59,062 nucleotides of DNA from Myxococcales bacterium (GTDB lineage: Bacteria; Myxococcota_A; Polyangia; Polyangiales; Polyangiaceae): the NCBI GenBank assembly GCA_947473045.1, contig CANJCO010000029.1, positions 1-59,062 on the forward strand. Reading direction: 5' to 3'. Under the pieces are notes generated by a model that saw nothing but the letters and a program-made list of their open reading frames with translations, had not been told where the DNA came from and did not search any database. Position 1 is the first letter of the stretch, and every line of letters starts with the position of its first letter. Below, one piece after another: positions 17,450 to 25,720 of the stretch. The position numbers were made by a program, and so were the translations under genes.

Positions 17450-18360
17450 CGCGAGCGGGCCTGGCTTGAGGGGGGAGCGGCGGCTTCGGGCGACGGCGGC
17501 GACGGCACGCGCGCCCCCTCGCAGAGCTCGAAAATCGCTACGCCTGAACGGACGACCGCGCGACCCACGGCCCCCGCGGCCGTCGCCGCATCGCGCGCAC
17601 GGACAACCACCGCCGCGCCCTGAAGCTCAAGGCTGACGAGGTCGGTCTCGGTCGCGAGCGCCGCAGCGAGCGCGCGCGGATCATCGGCAAACGCTGCGAT
17701 CTGTGCCGACTCGCCGGACCCCGGCGCGGCCAGCGCGTGGATCGGTCCGGCGGCGACGACGCGCCCCGCCGCGATCGAGACGAACGACGACGCCAGCTCG
17801 CGCGCCTCGCGCACCGAAGCCGTCGACACGACGACAACGCGGTCCTTCGCGGCCGCACGAATCAGCGCGGGCAACGCGGCCTGCGCGAACGCCTCCATTT
17901 CGCAGAAGGGCTCCTCGATCACCACGACGCGCACTGCGGGCGACAGCAGCGCTTCGGCGAGCGCCACGGCGCGCAGTTGCGCGCGGGAGAGCGATGAAAC
18001 CAACGCGGCCGCGAGCCCTTCGGCACCGAGTGCGCGCAGCGCGGCGCGAGGGTCGCACGGGGCTCCCCGAAGCTCGGAAGCCATCGCGATGGCGGCGTCG
18101 ACCCGGAGCGCTTCCGGCCAGTCCGGTGACAGCGGCACGAATCCGCACGCGCGCCGCGCGCCGGGGGCCGTGACATTCAAGTCGCCCGAGGTCACCACGC
18201 CGCGCGAGGGGCGCGCGCTTCCCGAAACCAACGACAGGAGCAGGCCCGTCCCATCGTCCCGACCGCCAACCACGGCGGTAATTCCGATATCGAACGCAGC
18301 GGTGACATCGAAAAGCGCAAGCTTTCCGGCGCGGACGCTCGCGGCGCGCACGACAATCAA
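17446..18360 (-). CDS. ABC ATPase-like protein with all catalytic motifs degenerate
   Basis: The 304-aa protein aligns in order with ABC ATPases but has lost the working residues. The Walker A position reads GGRDDGTG (32-39), with no Lys and no Ser/Thr. The signature is LSRAQ instead of LSGGQ, and Walker B is VVVIEEP instead of an Asp-Glu pair. The switch region is VSTASVREA with no His. The surrounding framework is intact (VVTSGDLNV, GFVPLSPDWPEALRV), so it is not a decayed pseudogene. It is probably a non-hydrolysing regulatory or structural subunit. It overlaps both membrane-protein genes by 4 bases. The C-terminal 60 residues are Ala/Pro-rich. Confidence 0.8.
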   Translation of the reverse strand: MIVVRAASVRAGKLALFDVTAAFDIGITAVVGGRDDGTGLLLSLVSGSARPSRGVVTSGDLNVTAPGARRACGFVPLSPDWPEALRVDAAIAMASELRGAPCDPRAALRALGAEGLAAALVSSLSRAQLRAVALAEALLSPAVRVVVIEEPFCEMEAFAQAALPALIRAAAKDRVVVVSTASVREARELASSFVSIAAGRVVAAGPIHALAAPGSGESAQIAAFADDPRALAAALATETDLVSLELQGAAVVVRARDAATAAGAVGRAVVRSGVAIFELCEGARVPSPPSPEAAAPPSSQARSR

Positions 18361-19139
18361 GCGGCGAGCTCCCTCGCACGCGCGAGCTGCCGGCGAACTG
18401 CCGCCATCGACGCCGCGGCGATCAGGGCGAGAACGAAGGCGGCACGAAGCCCGCGCATGGGGTCGAACGTCCCCGGCGCGATCGCATCGGCCACGGCCGA
18501 CACCGCCGCGGGCACAGGCAACAGCTCACCCCATTCATCCGGCAAAGCGCGGGCAAAGAGTCTCGCGACCAGCTCCGGCCCCGCGACAACGCCCACGAGC
18601 ACGAGGTAGCCGCCGGCCCGCGAGCGCGCGCCGAGGGCCGCGAGTGACAGGGGAGCCATCGTGACCGAAAAGGCTACGGCGCCGACGGCCGCCGCGAGCG
18701 TTCCCCGCGCGATCACGGCGACGTCCGAGCGCACCGTCGCCGCGAGCACGCCGCCCGACAGCAGCACCCCGCCGCAGGTGAGCGCGGCGAGCACAGCCGC
18801 GAGACCGGTGGCTCGGCCAAACGCGTACGCCACTCCCGTCGCTCCACGCGACGCGACGAGCGCACGAATCCCTTCGCGCTCGTCGCGCACCAGCGCCTGC
18901 GACGACGCGGTAAACGCAACCAGCACGCCGCCGCCCCAGGCAAGAATCGACGCTGCGGCCAGCGGCAACCTCGCCACGTCGCCGCCCGAGTGCGCCGCGC
19001 GCGCCGCGATCGCCATCGCAACCGCGACCCCAAGCGCGACCAGAACCGCGACGCCAAGCCCGGCCTTCGCCATCGCGCCCTGCGTAGCGAGCCTTGCGCC
19101 GAGCTGCGCGAGGGCGATGAAGCGCGGAGCTCGAACCAT
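18357..19139 (-). CDS. ABC-2-like membrane protein (first gene of the degenerate export set)
   Basis: From the Met codon at 19139 the protein is 260 aa, with about six membrane helices and a short cytoplasmic N-terminus (MVRAPRFIALAQLGARLATQG). The frame is open to 19238, but a start there would overlap the divergent gene's start, so 19139 is preferred; no strong Shine-Dalgarno decides it. The stop overlaps the ATPase-like gene. The layout suggests an export permease paired with the 16766-17449 protein. Confidence 0.75.
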   Translation of the reverse strand: MVRAPRFIALAQLGARLATQGAMAKAGLGVAVLVALGVAVAMAIAARAAHSGGDVARLPLAAASILAWGGGVLVAFTASSQALVRDEREGIRALVASRGATGVAYAFGRATGLAAVLAALTCGGVLLSGGVLAATVRSDVAVIARGTLAAAVGAVAFSVTMAPLSLAALGARSRAGGYLVLVGVVAGPELVARLFARALPDEWGELLPVPAAVSAVADAIAPGTFDPMRGLRAAFVLALIAAASMAAVRRQLARARELAA

Positions 19140-19219
19140 GGATCGCAAAAGACCACAGCTACGCGGCATCGTCGAGGTAGCCCGAAGCGCACGCGTTTCT
19201 TGCGGGTCTGCCATATGAG

Positions 19220-19230
19220 TGCATAGTGCA
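19220..19230. promoter_or_regulatory. Palindrome TGCA-TAG-TGCA at a divergent gene junction
   Basis: A perfect dyad of two TGCA half-sites spaced by three bases overlaps the GTG start proposed for the 19226 gene and lies 81 bases upstream of the preferred start of the opposite gene. It has the same geometry as the TGCA-N3-TACA motif seen ten times in the window. It is a candidate operator, but one such palindrome is expected by chance in a sequence of this size. Confidence 0.3.
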
Positions 19231-21580
19231 TCATTCATCGCCCAACCTTGACGCGCGACCGCGTCCGACGCCTGCTGAGCCTGCCGTGCGCCTTTTCCAG
19301 TTGCTCAAGCCCCAGCGGGCGTTGGTGGTGCGCCTCGCGCTGGTCGGTTACGTCGCGGCCGCGGCCCTTCGCGCGAGTCCGGAGCGCGGCCCCTCGGCCT
19401 GGGTGGTCGCGTTCGCGGGGTGCTGCGTCGCGGCGGCATCGTCACGACGCCGCGGGCCGGTCGGATGGGCGCTGTTCGGACTCGCAGTGGCCATCGCCTC
19501 GGCGGTCTCCGGTGGCACGGCGACCGCGGAGTTCGCGTGGATCGACGCCGCGGGCTTCGTCGGGGCGGCAATCGGAACCTTCGCCGCGGTCACCGCGATC
19601 GCCACGACGCCGGCGTCGCCAGGACTTCTCCCCGGGCGCGTCTCGTCCGCGCGCGCAGTCGCAATCGCCGCGTGCGCTCCGTGGATCGCAGCCACGTTCG
19701 GGGAGCTGCACGGCGGCGCAGCCCGTGACCTGACAGCTCGGCTCGCAGCCCCTTTGGCGATCGGCGTCGTGCTCGGTCACACCCTCGTCGCGCGGGCCGC
19801 GCGCGAGCTCGAGCTCGATGCCCAGGCGCGCCTGACCGGAGCTGCCGGCGCCGCTGTCACCACCGCGACCGCGCTCATCATCGCGCTCGTCGCGTCCGGC
19901 GCCGACGCCGCTGCTATCGGTCGCATCGTCGGGCCGGTCGGTTTCGCGGCGGTCGCGAGCATCGCGCTGGAGAGCAACCCGCGCACCGTCGCGCGGCTCT
20001 CGAGGCGCCTCGCTGTGCTCGCCGCAGCCGGCGGCGGAGCGACGATCGCGCTCACTGCGCTCGCCTTGATTTCACCTGACCGGGGCGCGGCGATCGTGAC
20101 CGCCACCGCCGCCGTGTTGCTCCTCATCGGAGCCCTTGGCGAGCGCCTCGAAGCGATGGCGCTTGGCGAGTCGGCGGCCCTCACCCGGCAGATCGAAAAG
20201 GCTACGCGAGATGTCCTCGCCGACGAGCCCGAAGAAGCGCTGCGCGCCGCGCTCGCGGCACTGCGGCCGGCCGACACCGAGGCCGCAACCCCCGAATTGT
20301 ACACCCTTGTTCCGCCGCGCTGCACGTGGGTCGACGCCGCCGGATATGCGCACGAGCGACACGGGGAGCTGCCTGCCGATCTCACGCGCCACGCCGCTGG
20401 TGAGCCTCAAGGCGTGCTTCGCATCGAGGTGCTCGAGGCGCTCGAGGTCAAGCGTCCCGACTTGCGCGGTCTGCTGCAGTGGATGCGCGACTGCGGCGCC
20501 CTGGCCGCGACGTTGATTGTCCGCGGAGGCGAAGTCGAGGGCGCGCTGCTGCTGCCCCGCGCGTCGCGCACGCGTCCCCTCACGCTCGAAGAGGCGTGCG
20601 GACTGCGAAGCCTCGCGCAGGGTCTCGCGATGGCCGCCTCCGCGAGAGCCGCGTTGGAGCGGAGCCTGACGCGCGAGCGCGCCGCGGCGGCGAGCGAAGC
20701 GGCCGAGAGCGATCGCGCCGCGAAGCTGGGGCACGCCCTCGCGCTGCAGGAAGAGCAAAACCTTCGCGCCACCGATCGGCTCGCACGGCCCGCTGCGATC
20801 GGTATTTATTCAGCGGCGTCGCGGCTCGCGTACGAGGCGATCGTTCGGCGGGCGAAGACCCTCGCGCCAATGTTTTTGCACGCCCCCAGCGGAGTCGATC
20901 CGGTGCCGTACGTGGCCAGAGCCCACCTCGCGGGTCCGCGCGCGTCGTCGCCGCTCGTCGTGGTCGACGGCACAAGCAGTCGCGATCACGACCTTGGCCG
21001 GTGGACCGACCCGCGCACCTCGCCGCTCGCGCTGGCCGACGGCGGCGCGCTGCTGCTCGTCGACGGCGCGGCGCTGCCTCTCGAGATTCAGCGACTCGTC
21101 GCGCAGACGCTGGCCGAGCGACGGACGCCCTGGCCGCGCGCAGACGCGATCGATTTCGTGCTCGCGTTCACTTCTTCGTCGACGCCTGCGTCGCTGATCG
21201 CAGACGGAAGGCTCGATCCGGGGCTCGCGGTGCGCCTGGGAGCAGCCCTCGAGTCACCCATCGCGCTGCCGCGCCTGCGCCAGCGGCCCGACGACCTCCA
21301 CGCGCTGCTCAGCGATGGTCTCGCCCGGGAGGGCCTTCGCGTGCGCGGCTCGCCGCTGGGCCTCGACGCAGCAGCGACCGCCCTGCTCGTCGAGCACGCG
21401 TTTGCCGGCGAGGACGCCGAGTTGCATGCGATCGTCCAGCGTCTCGCGGCGACTTGCACGGGCGACGTGATACGCGCCGCCGACGTCGCGCAGCTAGGCA
21501 TCTTCGCGCCTTCCGCGCAAGCCGCGCCGCCCCGTCACGGAGCCGAACCGCGCCTGCGACGTGTGCGCAAAAAGACCTGA
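19226..21580 (+). CDS. Membrane protein with GAF-like and degenerate sigma-54-activator AAA+ domains
   Basis: The 784-aa product (GTG start; 19286 is an alternative) has about eight to ten membrane helices up to residue 310. A cytoplasmic GAF-like region follows, then a C-terminal part colinear with bacterial enhancer-binding protein AAA+ domains. ADGGALLLVDGAALPLEIQRL stands where activators have [16 protein letters not shown], and LPRLRQRPDDLHALL stands for LPPLRERxEDI. Walker A is replaced by APSGVDPV, the Walker B Asp-Glu is lost, GAFTGA is absent and there is no DNA-binding helix-turn-helix. It probably cannot hydrolyse ATP or remodel sigma-54. Its role is unknown. Confidence 0.75.
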   Translation: MHHSSPNLDARPRPTPAEPAVRLFQLLKPQRALVVRLALVGYVAAAALRASPERGPSAWVVAFAGCCVAAASSRRRGPVGWALFGLAVAIASAVSGGTATAEFAWIDAAGFVGAAIGTFAAVTAIATTPASPGLLPGRVSSARAVAIAACAPWIAATFGELHGGAARDLTARLAAPLAIGVVLGHTLVARAARELELDAQARLTGAAGAAVTTATALIIALVASGADAAAIGRIVGPVGFAAVASIALESNPRTVARLSRRLAVLAAAGGGATIALTALALISPDRGAAIVTATAAVLLLIGALGERLEAMALGESAALTRQIEKATRDVLADEPEEALRAALAALRPADTEAATPELYTLVPPRCTWVDAAGYAHERHGELPADLTRHAAGEPQGVLRIEVLEALEVKRPDLRGLLQWMRDCGALAATLIVRGGEVEGALLLPRASRTRPLTLEEACGLRSLAQGLAMAASARAALERSLTRERAAAASEAAESDRAAKLGHALALQEEQNLRATDRLARPAAIGIYSAASRLAYEAIVRRAKTLAPMFLHAPSGVDPVPYVARAHLAGPRASSPLVVVDGTSSRDHDLGRWTDPRTSPLALADGGALLLVDGAALPLEIQRLVAQTLAERRTPWPRADAIDFVLAFTSSSTPASLIADGRLDPGLAVRLGAALESPIALPRLRQRPDDLHALLSDGLAREGLRVRGSPLGLDAAATALLVEHAFAGEDAELHAIVQRLAATCTGDVIRAADVAQLGIFAPSAQAAPPRHGAEPRLRRVRKKT

Positions 21581-21663
21581 AGCGCGAACCGCTTGTGACA
21601 TGCGATTGCGGCGTGTTACTGCGTTCGTCGCTTGTATTTGACGAAGGAATGGGAGATCGCCAG

Positions 21664-22368
21664 ATGAAGAAGAAGGCCGTCGCTGCGCTGCTGCTCGTTG
21701 CCTCCGTGGGCAGCTTGAGCCTCTTGTCCGCGTGCAACAGCACCGAGGACACGTACAAACCCACGCCCGCGTATTCGGGCGCAAAGGCGACGCTCCCGGC
21801 CGTCCCCACGCTGCCCTCTTTGCCGATCAAGATCGGTGAGTCGTTCACCGTTTACGGCGCCATTCACCACCTCAACTCGAGCGTGCACGGTCCCGACGTG
21901 AACGACAAGGACATCAGCCTCGTGGGCTACATCGTCCAGTCGAACATGGACACCGTCGACAAGTGCGCCGTGCACAAGGCCGGCAAAGCCGACCCCGAGG
22001 GTTGCAAGACCGACATCCCGACGTTCTGGCTGAGCGACGTCAAGGGCGAGAAGAAGCAGACCATCCGCGTGATGGGCTGGGCCTCGAACTTCGCCAATGT
22101 GTTCGACGCGCTCGAGCAGTACAAAAACCTCAAAGAGCCGCCGAAGGAGCCCTACAAGGACGGCCTTTGGGCAGTCGATGTGCCGTTCCCGCTCCCCGCT
22201 ACGGGCGCCAAGGTGAAGGTCTCCGGCAAGTACGGCGTGAACTTCGGACGATCGTCCACCGGCGTCGCCTCCGATCCCGCCAACGGCATCATGAACGTCA
22301 CCAAGATCGAATACCTCGAGCCTTCGCCCGAGCCCGCGAGCTTCCCGCAGCTCAAAGACAAAAAGTAG
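21664..22368 (+). CDS. Lipoprotein of unknown function
   Basis: The 234-aa protein starts MKKK and has a lipobox LSAC (Cys24). The Met at 21664 is preferred over the ATG at 21649 because GGGAG lies about 8 bases upstream of it. The mature part is rich in Lys/Asp and beta strands (KIGESFTVYGAIHHLNS, KQTIRVMGWASNFANVFDAL) and looks like a single globular periplasmic or surface domain. Codon use is clean. A strong terminator follows within the convergent gene. No family is recognised. Confidence 0.85.
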   Translation: MKKKAVAALLLVASVGSLSLLSACNSTEDTYKPTPAYSGAKATLPAVPTLPSLPIKIGESFTVYGAIHHLNSSVHGPDVNDKDISLVGYIVQSNMDTVDKCAVHKAGKADPEGCKTDIPTFWLSDVKGEKKQTIRVMGWASNFANVFDALEQYKNLKEPPKEPYKDGLWAVDVPFPLPATGAKVKVSGKYGVNFGRSSTGVASDPANGIMNVTKIEYLEPSPEPASFPQLKDKK

Positions 22369-22377
22369 GCGCGCCCT

Positions 22378-23484
22378 TCACGAGGAGCCCACCAGCGCCA
22401 TCGCCGGCGCCAAGGTGGGCTCTTTTGCGTTTGTGAGGTACGGAGCGAGCGCGTCCAATGGGGCCGTCGGCGCTCCGTCCGCGTCTGCAGCCAGCTCGCG
22501 CGACGCTGCCCACGCACCCATCGCCCTGCCATACGTCGCGTCAGCACCGCCCCCCGCCTCCTGCTGGGAAGGGGCGGCCCCGCGGCGCAGCTGCAAAGCG
22601 CATGAAGCGAGCGCGCGGCCCGCCATGAACGCCATCGCGACAAGCAACTGCGGCCGGGAGGCGGAGGCGACGAGCACCTTCGCGGCCCGCCCGAGCGCCG
22701 CGTCGACGTCGGCATCGCGAGCGTCAGCGAGCGCGCGCAGAGACAGCGTGCGGCCAGCGCGCGTGGCGACCAGCCCCAGCGTATCGGGCGACCAGGCGAA
22801 CGCTGGCGAGGCACGCCCGCAGGTCGCGATATCGGTCAGCGGCGTGCGGCGAAGGAAGGCAGCAAGCGCGCGCTCAAATGCGGCGAGGTCGACGCGCCCG
22901 CCGGACTCCGGGAGCTCGGACAGGGCGCGCACGGTCGTCTCGACGTGCACCCGGCGCAGCTCCGGCCAGGCCCGCAGCCGACTCGGCGCGTCCGCGCCGC
23001 GGAAGGCTTGGGATCCGACCCACCAGGAGACTGTCGTGTCGGTCCTGCCAATCTCAAACACGCGCGAAAACCACGCATGCCGGCTGAGCGCTTCGGCGGC
23101 GGTGCGCGCCACCGAAATGCGCGAGAGCGTCTGCTCTGCGACGCGAAGCAGCTGCGCGGATGCCCCCCCGCGCAGCAACCCGCTCCATTCAGGATGCGAC
23201 GACTGCACGATGTCGTGGAGCACGGCGCCCAGCGCCCACTCCGCGCTCCCCGGCGGCTCGAGGAAGTCGACGGGGACGAGGCGGCGCGCGACGCGAACGC
23301 GCGCAAGCGTGACCTCCGACAGGCACGCGATGTCCGAAATCGTCGTGCGTCCTTCGCCGAGCGCGAGCGCGACACGCCCACCGACAGGCCGGCCCGGTCG
23401 AAGCGGGCCACCGAGTACGAGCGGCGCCATAAAGCGCACGAGCAGCCGCTCGGCAACCGCGCCCATATCGACCCGCGCCATCAC
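22378..23484 (-). CDS. Hypothetical protein, Ala/Arg-rich
   Basis: The 368-aa protein has no signal peptide, membrane segment or recognised motif. The N-terminal part contains a short beta pattern (GGRVALALGEGRTTISDIACLSEVTLARVRV) and the rest is helical. It ends 9 bases from the convergent lipoprotein gene, and its last 15 codons double as that gene's terminator stem. The opposite strand is also open for long stretches, as usual at this GC content. The minus-strand reading is chosen from protein-like composition and fit to the flanking genes. Confidence 0.65.
   Translation of the reverse strand: MMARVDMGAVAERLLVRFMAPLVLGGPLRPGRPVGGRVALALGEGRTTISDIACLSEVTLARVRVARRLVPVDFLEPPGSAEWALGAVLHDIVQSSHPEWSGLLRGGASAQLLRVAEQTLSRISVARTAAEALSRHAWFSRVFEIGRTDTTVSWWVGSQAFRGADAPSRLRAWPELRRVHVETTVRALSELPESGGRVDLAAFERALAAFLRRTPLTDIATCGRASPAFAWSPDTLGLVATRAGRTLSLRALADARDADVDAALGRAAKVLVASASRPQLLVAMAFMAGRALASCALQLRRGAAPSQQEAGGGADATYGRAMGAWAASRELAADADGAPTAPLDALAPYLTNAKEPTLAPAMALVGSS
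22385..22426 (+). terminator. Intrinsic terminator inside the convergent gene
   Basis: GAGCCCACC (22385-22393) pairs perfectly with GGTGGGCTC (22414-22422). An inner GCGCC/GGCGC stem extends it, and TTTT follows directly. It lies 17 bases after the lipoprotein stop, entirely within the 3' coding end of the opposite gene. Confidence 0.85.
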
Positions 23485-23514
23485 CCACCATCCTAGCGCA
23501 CAACGGCGGGTGCC

Positions 23515-23543
23515 TTGCGTGCGCGCGTGTTCACGCGTACAAA
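23515..23543 (+). promoter_or_regulatory. Candidate infC promoter with internal dyad
   Basis: TTGCGT and TACAAA are spaced by exactly 17 bases, about 95 bases upstream of the infC start. A 14-bp dyad, CGCGTG-TT-CACGCG (23524-23537), fills the spacer next to the -10. The box matches are moderate (about 3/6 and 4/6), so this is a suggestion. The dyad could be an operator. Confidence 0.35.
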
Positions 23544-23639
23544 AGGCAACGGTCAGGGGCCATTTTCCCTTGCGCTCGCAGGTGACACGCGGTCTCCTGC
23601 CCGCCGTTACGCCTCAAAATCTCGGAGTCAAATCACCTA

Positions 23640-24350
23640 ATGTCGATGGGCCGTCCGCCGTTCGATCCGCGCCAACCGCGCCAGTTTCAAATTCGCGTCA
23701 ACCACCGCATTCGCGTGCCAGAGGTGCGCGTCATTGGCGCCGATGGCTCGATGCTGGGGGTGATGGCTACGCACGAAGCGCTGCGGTCAGCACACGAGCA
23801 GGCCCTCGATCTCGTCGAGGTGAACCCCAAAGCCGATCCGCCGGTCTGCAAAATTCTCGACTTCGGTAAGTACAAGTACGAAGAGAAGAAGAAGGCCGGA
23901 GAAGCGAAGCGCAAGCAGACGGTCGTCGATATCAAGGAGATCAAGCTCCGCCCGAAGACCGACGACCACGATATCGCGTTCAAAATCAAGGCTGCGCGTC
24001 GGTTCATCGAAGCCGGTCACAAGGTCAAATTCACCGTTCGCTTCCGCGGACGCGAAATCACGCATCCCGAGAAGGCGCAGGAGCAGCTCGTTCTGGTCAT
24101 CCAGGGCACCGAGGAGCTCGCCAACGTCGAGGGCCGTCCGCTCATGGAAGGTCGCACGATGACCGTCCTCATCGCGCCGAAGCCGGCCATCATGCAGCGC
24201 GTTGCCGCGGCGAAAATCGCCGCCGAAAAGGCGCGTCAGCAGGCTGAGCGCGAAGGTCGCCCCGCCCCGCCGCCGGAGGAGTCGCTCCCGAATCTTCCCG
24301 ACGATGACGACGATGACGACGACGACGACGACGACAGCGACGACACGTGA
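23640..24350 (+). CDS. infC: Translation initiation factor IF-3
   Basis: IF-3 binds the 30S subunit and checks start codon and initiator tRNA. The 236-aa protein has the family core, including RVPEVRVIGADGSMLGVM, LDLVEVNPKADPPVCKILDFGKYKYE, VVDIKEIKLRPKTDDHDI and KFTVRFRGREITHPEKAQE. It carries a C-terminal extension of about 55 residues beyond the usual end, Ala/Glu-rich and finishing in twelve consecutive Asp (24300-24335) then SDDT. The start is ATG; a second ATG lies two codons later. The usual neighbours thrS, rpmI and rplT are absent, and a terminator follows at once. Confidence 0.97.
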   Translation: MSMGRPPFDPRQPRQFQIRVNHRIRVPEVRVIGADGSMLGVMATHEALRSAHEQALDLVEVNPKADPPVCKILDFGKYKYEEKKKAGEAKRKQTVVDIKEIKLRPKTDDHDIAFKIKAARRFIEAGHKVKFTVRFRGREITHPEKAQEQLVLVIQGTEELANVEGRPLMEGRTMTVLIAPKPAIMQRVAAAKIAAEKARQQAEREGRPAPPPEESLPNLPDDDDDDDDDDDDSDDT

Positions 24351-24383
24351 GCCTGCGCGGGTGACCGTGCGTAGGCTTGTTTT
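24350..24383 (+). terminator. infC terminator
   Basis: AGCCTGCGC and GCGTAGGCT form a 9-bp stem (one G-U pair) beginning on the last base of the infC stop codon. TGTTTTC follows. The position shows that infC is transcribed as a single-gene unit. Confidence 0.75.
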
Positions 24384-24458
24384 CAGTCCTCCGACACTGC
24401 ACCTACATACGCACACATAAACTTGGCCCGAGGGGGGGCTCCGCGCGACGATCCGCGT

Positions 24459-25670
24459 GTGAAGGCCCCTCCGATCGCTGCGTGCTTCTTCGCGATGCTG
24501 GCTGCCTGCTCGAGCGCGCCGCGCGAGCATCCAATGGTGGCGCTCGCCCTTCCCGTCATCGCGAGGCCGGCGGCGGATCCGGAGCCCGCAGCGGTGCACT
24601 TGCGCGTGCTCATCGGGGGCGACCTCCTGCCCCATCGCCCGCAGTTGGTCGACCCCGAACGCATCGGGAGCGCGCTCTCCCCGCTCACGCCGCTGCTGCG
24701 TGAGGCCGACGCATCCATGGCGAACTACGAGACCGCGACGGGGGATCCCGACATGTTCAAGGCGCACGCCCGCGCCCTCGCAGCGCCTCCGGCGTGGGCC
24801 GCGGCCCTACGGACCGCAGGGCTCAGCGCGGTGAGCGTCGCCAACAACCACGCCTGCGACCGCGGCAAGCGAGGCCTCGCCGCGACACTCGACGCCACGC
24901 GGGCTGCAGGCCTCACGGCCGTCGGCGCGGGAGACGCTCCGTGGGCCCCGAACGTCATCGCCGAGAGGTCCGGAAAGCGCGTCTGCGTCGTCGCCTGGAC
25001 CACCTTGTCGAACGAGCGCGCAAGCGGGTGCGCGAGCTCCGGAAGGCTCGCGTTCGCGAAGGCGGACGCGCGCGGGATCGCCACCGCCGAGTCCGCGATC
25101 GCCGCTGCGCGCGAAGTTTGCGACGCCACGATCGCCGTATTTCACGGGGGCGACGAGTACGAAATGCAGTCGGCGCGCGTGATGACGATGGCGACCGCCG
25201 TCGCAGAAGCCGGAGCGGCAGCAGTCGTGATTCATCATCCGCATGTCGTCTCCCCGATGGTCGTGGCAACCACCCGCGACGGCCGCCACGTGCCGATCTT
25301 CGCCTCGGTCGGAAACCTGGCCTCGAATCAGGGCGAGACGTGGGATCCGAGTCTGCCCGCGCGCCAGGGCGACCGCCACGTCGTCTACCTGAACGGCTGG
25401 ACGCGCCTCGGCATGCTCGCCGACCTCGACTTCGAGATGGCGCCCGGCGGGACTGTCAGAACACGCTTCGGCTACCGGCTCGTCTGGAACGACAACGATC
25501 ACGCCTCCGACAAACGAAACCCGCATCCGCGCATCGAGTCGCGGTTGCTCGAGGACGAAGGCGACGCCGCCGTCGTGCGCAAGCTGTCGCGCGACAAGTC
25601 CGGCCCCACGGCAGTGTTCGAAGACAAGTGCAAAATACAATCTTCCGTCGATCGTCCGACGTGTGAGTAG
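24459..25670 (+). CDS. CapA-family metallophosphoesterase-like lipoprotein
   Basis: The 403-aa product from GTG at 24459 has a lipoprotein signal (FFAMLAAC, Cys17). A CapA/PgsA-type fold follows: [54 protein letters not shown] and [11 protein letters not shown]. CapA proteins take part in poly-gamma-glutamate or other surface polymer production, and the fold is that of calcineurin-like phosphoesterases. No capB/capC genes are nearby, so a different surface role is possible. The upstream TTG at 24423 is a poorer start because it would push the signal peptide inward. Confidence 0.87.
   Translation: MKAPPIAACFFAMLAACSSAPREHPMVALALPVIARPAADPEPAAVHLRVLIGGDLLPHRPQLVDPERIGSALSPLTPLLREADASMANYETATGDPDMFKAHARALAAPPAWAAALRTAGLSAVSVANNHACDRGKRGLAATLDATRAAGLTAVGAGDAPWAPNVIAERSGKRVCVVAWTTLSNERASGCASSGRLAFAKADARGIATAESAIAAAREVCDATIAVFHGGDEYEMQSARVMTMATAVAEAGAAAVVIHHPHVVSPMVVATTRDGRHVPIFASVGNLASNQGETWDPSLPARQGDRHVVYLNGWTRLGMLADLDFEMAPGGTVRTRFGYRLVWNDNDHASDKRNPHPRIESRLLEDEGDAAVVRKLSRDKSGPTAVFEDKCKIQSSVDRPTCE
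25629..25639 (+). other. TGCA-N3-TACA motif, site 5 (centre AAA)
   Basis: Exact match near the 3' end of the CapA-like gene, in sense orientation, read as TGC AAA ATA CAA. Confidence 0.6.
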
Positions 25671-25720
25671 ACGAGGGCGCGGGCTTTACCTCGCGAACCG
25701 GAAGGGATTATCGTCACGCC

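Noticed and set aside
17446-18360. Pseudogene interpretation of the ABC-like gene
   Set aside because: No frameshift or stop, overlaps with both neighbours are intact, and composition is normal; it is a degenerate but maintained protein.
24300-24335. GAC/GAT tract as a possible frameshift or sequencing error
   Set aside because: The frame stays open to a stop with a terminator right after it, so the poly-Asp tail looks genuine.
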